A DNA stretch of 64,000 nucleotides from the NCBI RefSeq assembly GCF_051251085.1, contig NZ_JBPCZH010000007.1, positions 1 through 64,000 of the forward strand, written 5' to 3'. A program made the position numbers and the translations under genes. Below are positions 62,556 through 64,000 of the stretch, piece by piece. This stretch comes from Cernens ardua. Lineage in GTDB: Bacteria; Pseudomonadota; Gammaproteobacteria; Pseudomonadales; Halomonadaceae. The notes under the pieces are model-generated. The model saw nothing but the letters and a program-made list of their open reading frames with translations. It was not told the DNA's origin and did not search any database. How positions within the stretch are numbered: the stretch's first letter is position 1; the number at the start of each line of letters is the position of its first letter.

Positions 62556-63617
62556 TCAAGCAGTGCTGCTTCTGTATGCCTGTGGCCATTCATACAATGG
62601 GCCCTTACCGCCAGCCAGTGTCAATACCAGATCGGTGATTGCAGGCCATACAGGAAGCTCTGCTGCACCCTTGATAGAGAGATCTATACGCTGGGCAAAC
62701 ATTAGCATTCGATAAAGACGTGACTTTGGTAGTCGACGACATGCACTTTGGTAAGCTCGGCGTTTACGTTCGATAATGGCTGGTTTTTGCGCTTTGCAGG
62801 CATGATCAAACTGTTGCCCCTGATCCAAATGCTGACGTAATGAGAGCAGGGTACGGAGCTCACGTGTAAGTGCCCACAGCAGGATGGGGGCTTCGGTACC
62901 CTCTGCTTTCAATCCGTCAAGAATACCCAGCGCACGGTTTTTATCGCCCTGTATGCAGGCATCAGAGAGTGCAAAGACATCATAGCGTGCACCATCTCCA
63001 GCCCCTTCTTCGATCAGCTCGATAGAGAGTGACGTGGCATCAGGATAAAGGAGACGCATCTTTTCCAGTGTCTGATCCAACGCCAAAAGATTCCCCTCAT
63101 AGCGTTGAGCCAATGCGGCCGCTGCCTCGGAGGTACAATTGAAATCATACCGTTTGGCGCGGTCGGAGACCCAATAGGGAAGCCGTTTTATATCAATCGG
63201 CCATACAGGAACATGAATGCCTGCGGAGTCCAGGGATTTGAACCATTTGCTTTGTTGTGTGCGGTAATCAAGACGGCCAGTAGTCACTAACAGGATGTCA
63301 TCAGAGGGTGGGGCACTTGCATAGCGTTCCAGTGCCTTGCCTCCTTCCTGACCGGGGGACTGAGTCCCCAAACGTACCTCGATCAAACGTTTGGAGGCAA
63401 AGAGAGAGAGCGTATTGGCAGTATCGTTTAATTGTGACCAATTGAAACCAGACTCCACTTCCAATACTTCACGCTCATCAGCGCCGTTGCCATAGGCCGC
63501 CTTGCGTATGGCATCGCAGGCTTCCATATGCAGCAATGGTTCATCCCCTGATACGATGTAAACTGGGGCGAGCGATTTACTGAGTTGAGCCGGTAGCTTA
63601 TCGGGCATTACCTTCAT
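62556..63617 (-). CDS. holA: DNA polymerase III subunit delta
   Basis: A 353-residue clamp-loader subunit that opens the beta clamp. It begins LPAQLSKSLAPVYIVSGDEPLLHMEACDAIRK, typical of HolA, and has FASKRLIEVRLG (~73-84), the EGNLLALDQTLEKMRLLYP block (~174-192), and the C-terminal LWALTRELRTLLSLRQ helix (~248-263). The gene lies 14 bases after lptE, as in many gammaproteobacteria (leuS-lptE-holA). Confidence 0.93.
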   Translation of the reverse strand: MKVMPDKLPAQLSKSLAPVYIVSGDEPLLHMEACDAIRKAAYGNGADEREVLEVESGFNWSQLNDTANTLSLFASKRLIEVRLGTQSPGQEGGKALERYASAPPSDDILLVTTGRLDYRTQQSKWFKSLDSAGIHVPVWPIDIKRLPYWVSDRAKRYDFNCTSEAAAALAQRYEGNLLALDQTLEKMRLLYPDATSLSIELIEEGAGDGARYDVFALSDACIQGDKNRALGILDGLKAEGTEAPILLWALTRELRTLLSLRQHLDQGQQFDHACKAQKPAIIERKRRAYQSACRRLPKSRLYRMLMFAQRIDLSIKGAAELPVWPAITDLVLTLAGGKGPLYEWPQAYRSSTA

Positions 63618-63631
63618 GTCCGCAGACTACC

Positions 63632-64000
63632 TTATGGCTGACGCGTATGTTCAGTTGTGGCAGGTACGTCAGGTTGAGTGCTGTGTCCCTTCACGGATTG
63701 CCCCTGTGGATGCGTTGCCAGTGCTTCGACACGAGCAACCAATTGAATGGCAGCCTGTTGCGCCAGTTGCTTGTGAAGCTGTGCGCGTACATCACCACGC
63801 TGCAGTAACTGATTGGTGCTAGTGGTGTAATTGCCGGATACTTCAATATTTTGTTGATCGGCCAGGTACGCATTGTCACTGGTTCGTTGAATCGAGTAGG
63901 GCACATCCAGCACGACCAAACGCTGCTGGGTACCACCATCGCCCGTGTAATTCAGGTTGGTTTCATTAAAGGTGGCATCACCCACATTCAATTGCACGGG
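63632..64000 (-). CDS. lptE: LPS-assembly lipoprotein LptE, 3' part (partial)
   Basis: The last 122 codons of a gene that runs off the right edge of the window. The visible part has the LptE core RLVVLDVPYSIQRTSDNAYLADQ and NIEVSGNYTTSTNQLLQRG, then a helix and a C-terminal tail rich in Gln, His and Thr. LptE plugs the LptD barrel, which inserts LPS into the outer membrane. The lipobox would lie outside the window. Confidence 0.85.
   Translation of the reverse strand, partial: PVQLNVGDATFNETNLNYTGDGGTQQRLVVLDVPYSIQRTSDNAYLADQQNIEVSGNYTTSTNQLLQRGDVRAQLHKQLAQQAAIQLVARVEALATHPQGQSVKGHSTQPDVPATTEHTRQP

Overview
The window looks like a chromosomal segment of a gammaproteobacterium, most like the Halomonadaceae/Oceanospirillales. 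The grounds are a citrate synthase gene divergent from sdhCDAB-sucA-sucB-lpd, an rlmM-tusA pair, EpmC, MtgA, RutR-type pyrimidine control and holA next to lptE. Coding density is high, GC looks moderate, and no prophage, integrase, transposase or CRISPR array is visible. The genus cannot be fixed from the sequence alone.

Layout. 0-8 kb: the 3' end of a 5S rRNA with its terminator, a BI-1 membrane protein, an Asr-like His/Lys-rich secreted peptide, an lpxO-phosphopantetheinyl transferase pair, YceI, a CAU-anticodon tRNA (probably tRNA-Ile2), an NlpE-like lipoprotein and an M23 peptidase. 8-19 kb: YaiI, the RNA helicase DeaD, endonuclease V, a lactonase-type beta-propeller, an MFS exporter, a small membrane protein and cydDC. 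19-33 kb: gltX, gltA and the TCA cluster sdhCDAB-sucAB-lpd; SucB has two lipoyl domains. 33-47 kb: formaldehyde detoxification (frmA, frmB), mtgA, phosphatidylcholine synthase, a TSUP permease, pyrB, a DUF4168-like protein, rlmM-tusA, a MATE pump, epmC and a beta-hydroxyacid dehydrogenase.

47-57 kb is the most distinctive region. Genes for uracil breakdown (rutR, rutA, rutB, rutC and an NCS1-type permease) enclose a siderophore-uptake pair (periplasmic binding protein and TonB-dependent receptor). A good Fur box precedes the siderophore pair, and rutR follows the receptor by about 30 bp with no visible terminator, so the pyrimidine regulator may be iron-controlled. A RutR-type operator lies over a possible -35 element upstream of rutA. 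RutD, RutE and RutF are not in the window; the nearby beta-hydroxyacid dehydrogenase could stand in for RutE.

57-64 kb: a conserved hypothetical protein, TatD, the ABC-F protein Uup, a UspA protein, a MarR regulator, holA and the 3' part of lptE.

A recurring peculiarity is short tandem arrays in or beside intergenic DNA: 8 x 6 bp near 21.1 kb, 12-13 bp and 15-17 bp units near 22.9-23.05 kb, about 3 x 15-16 bp near 45.0 kb, 6 x 8 bp across the rutB stop codon near 53.6 kb, and 7 x 16 bp upstream of uspA near 61.4 kb. Several starts given here are internal to the longest reading frame, because a clear Shine-Dalgarno sequence and family alignment favour them.
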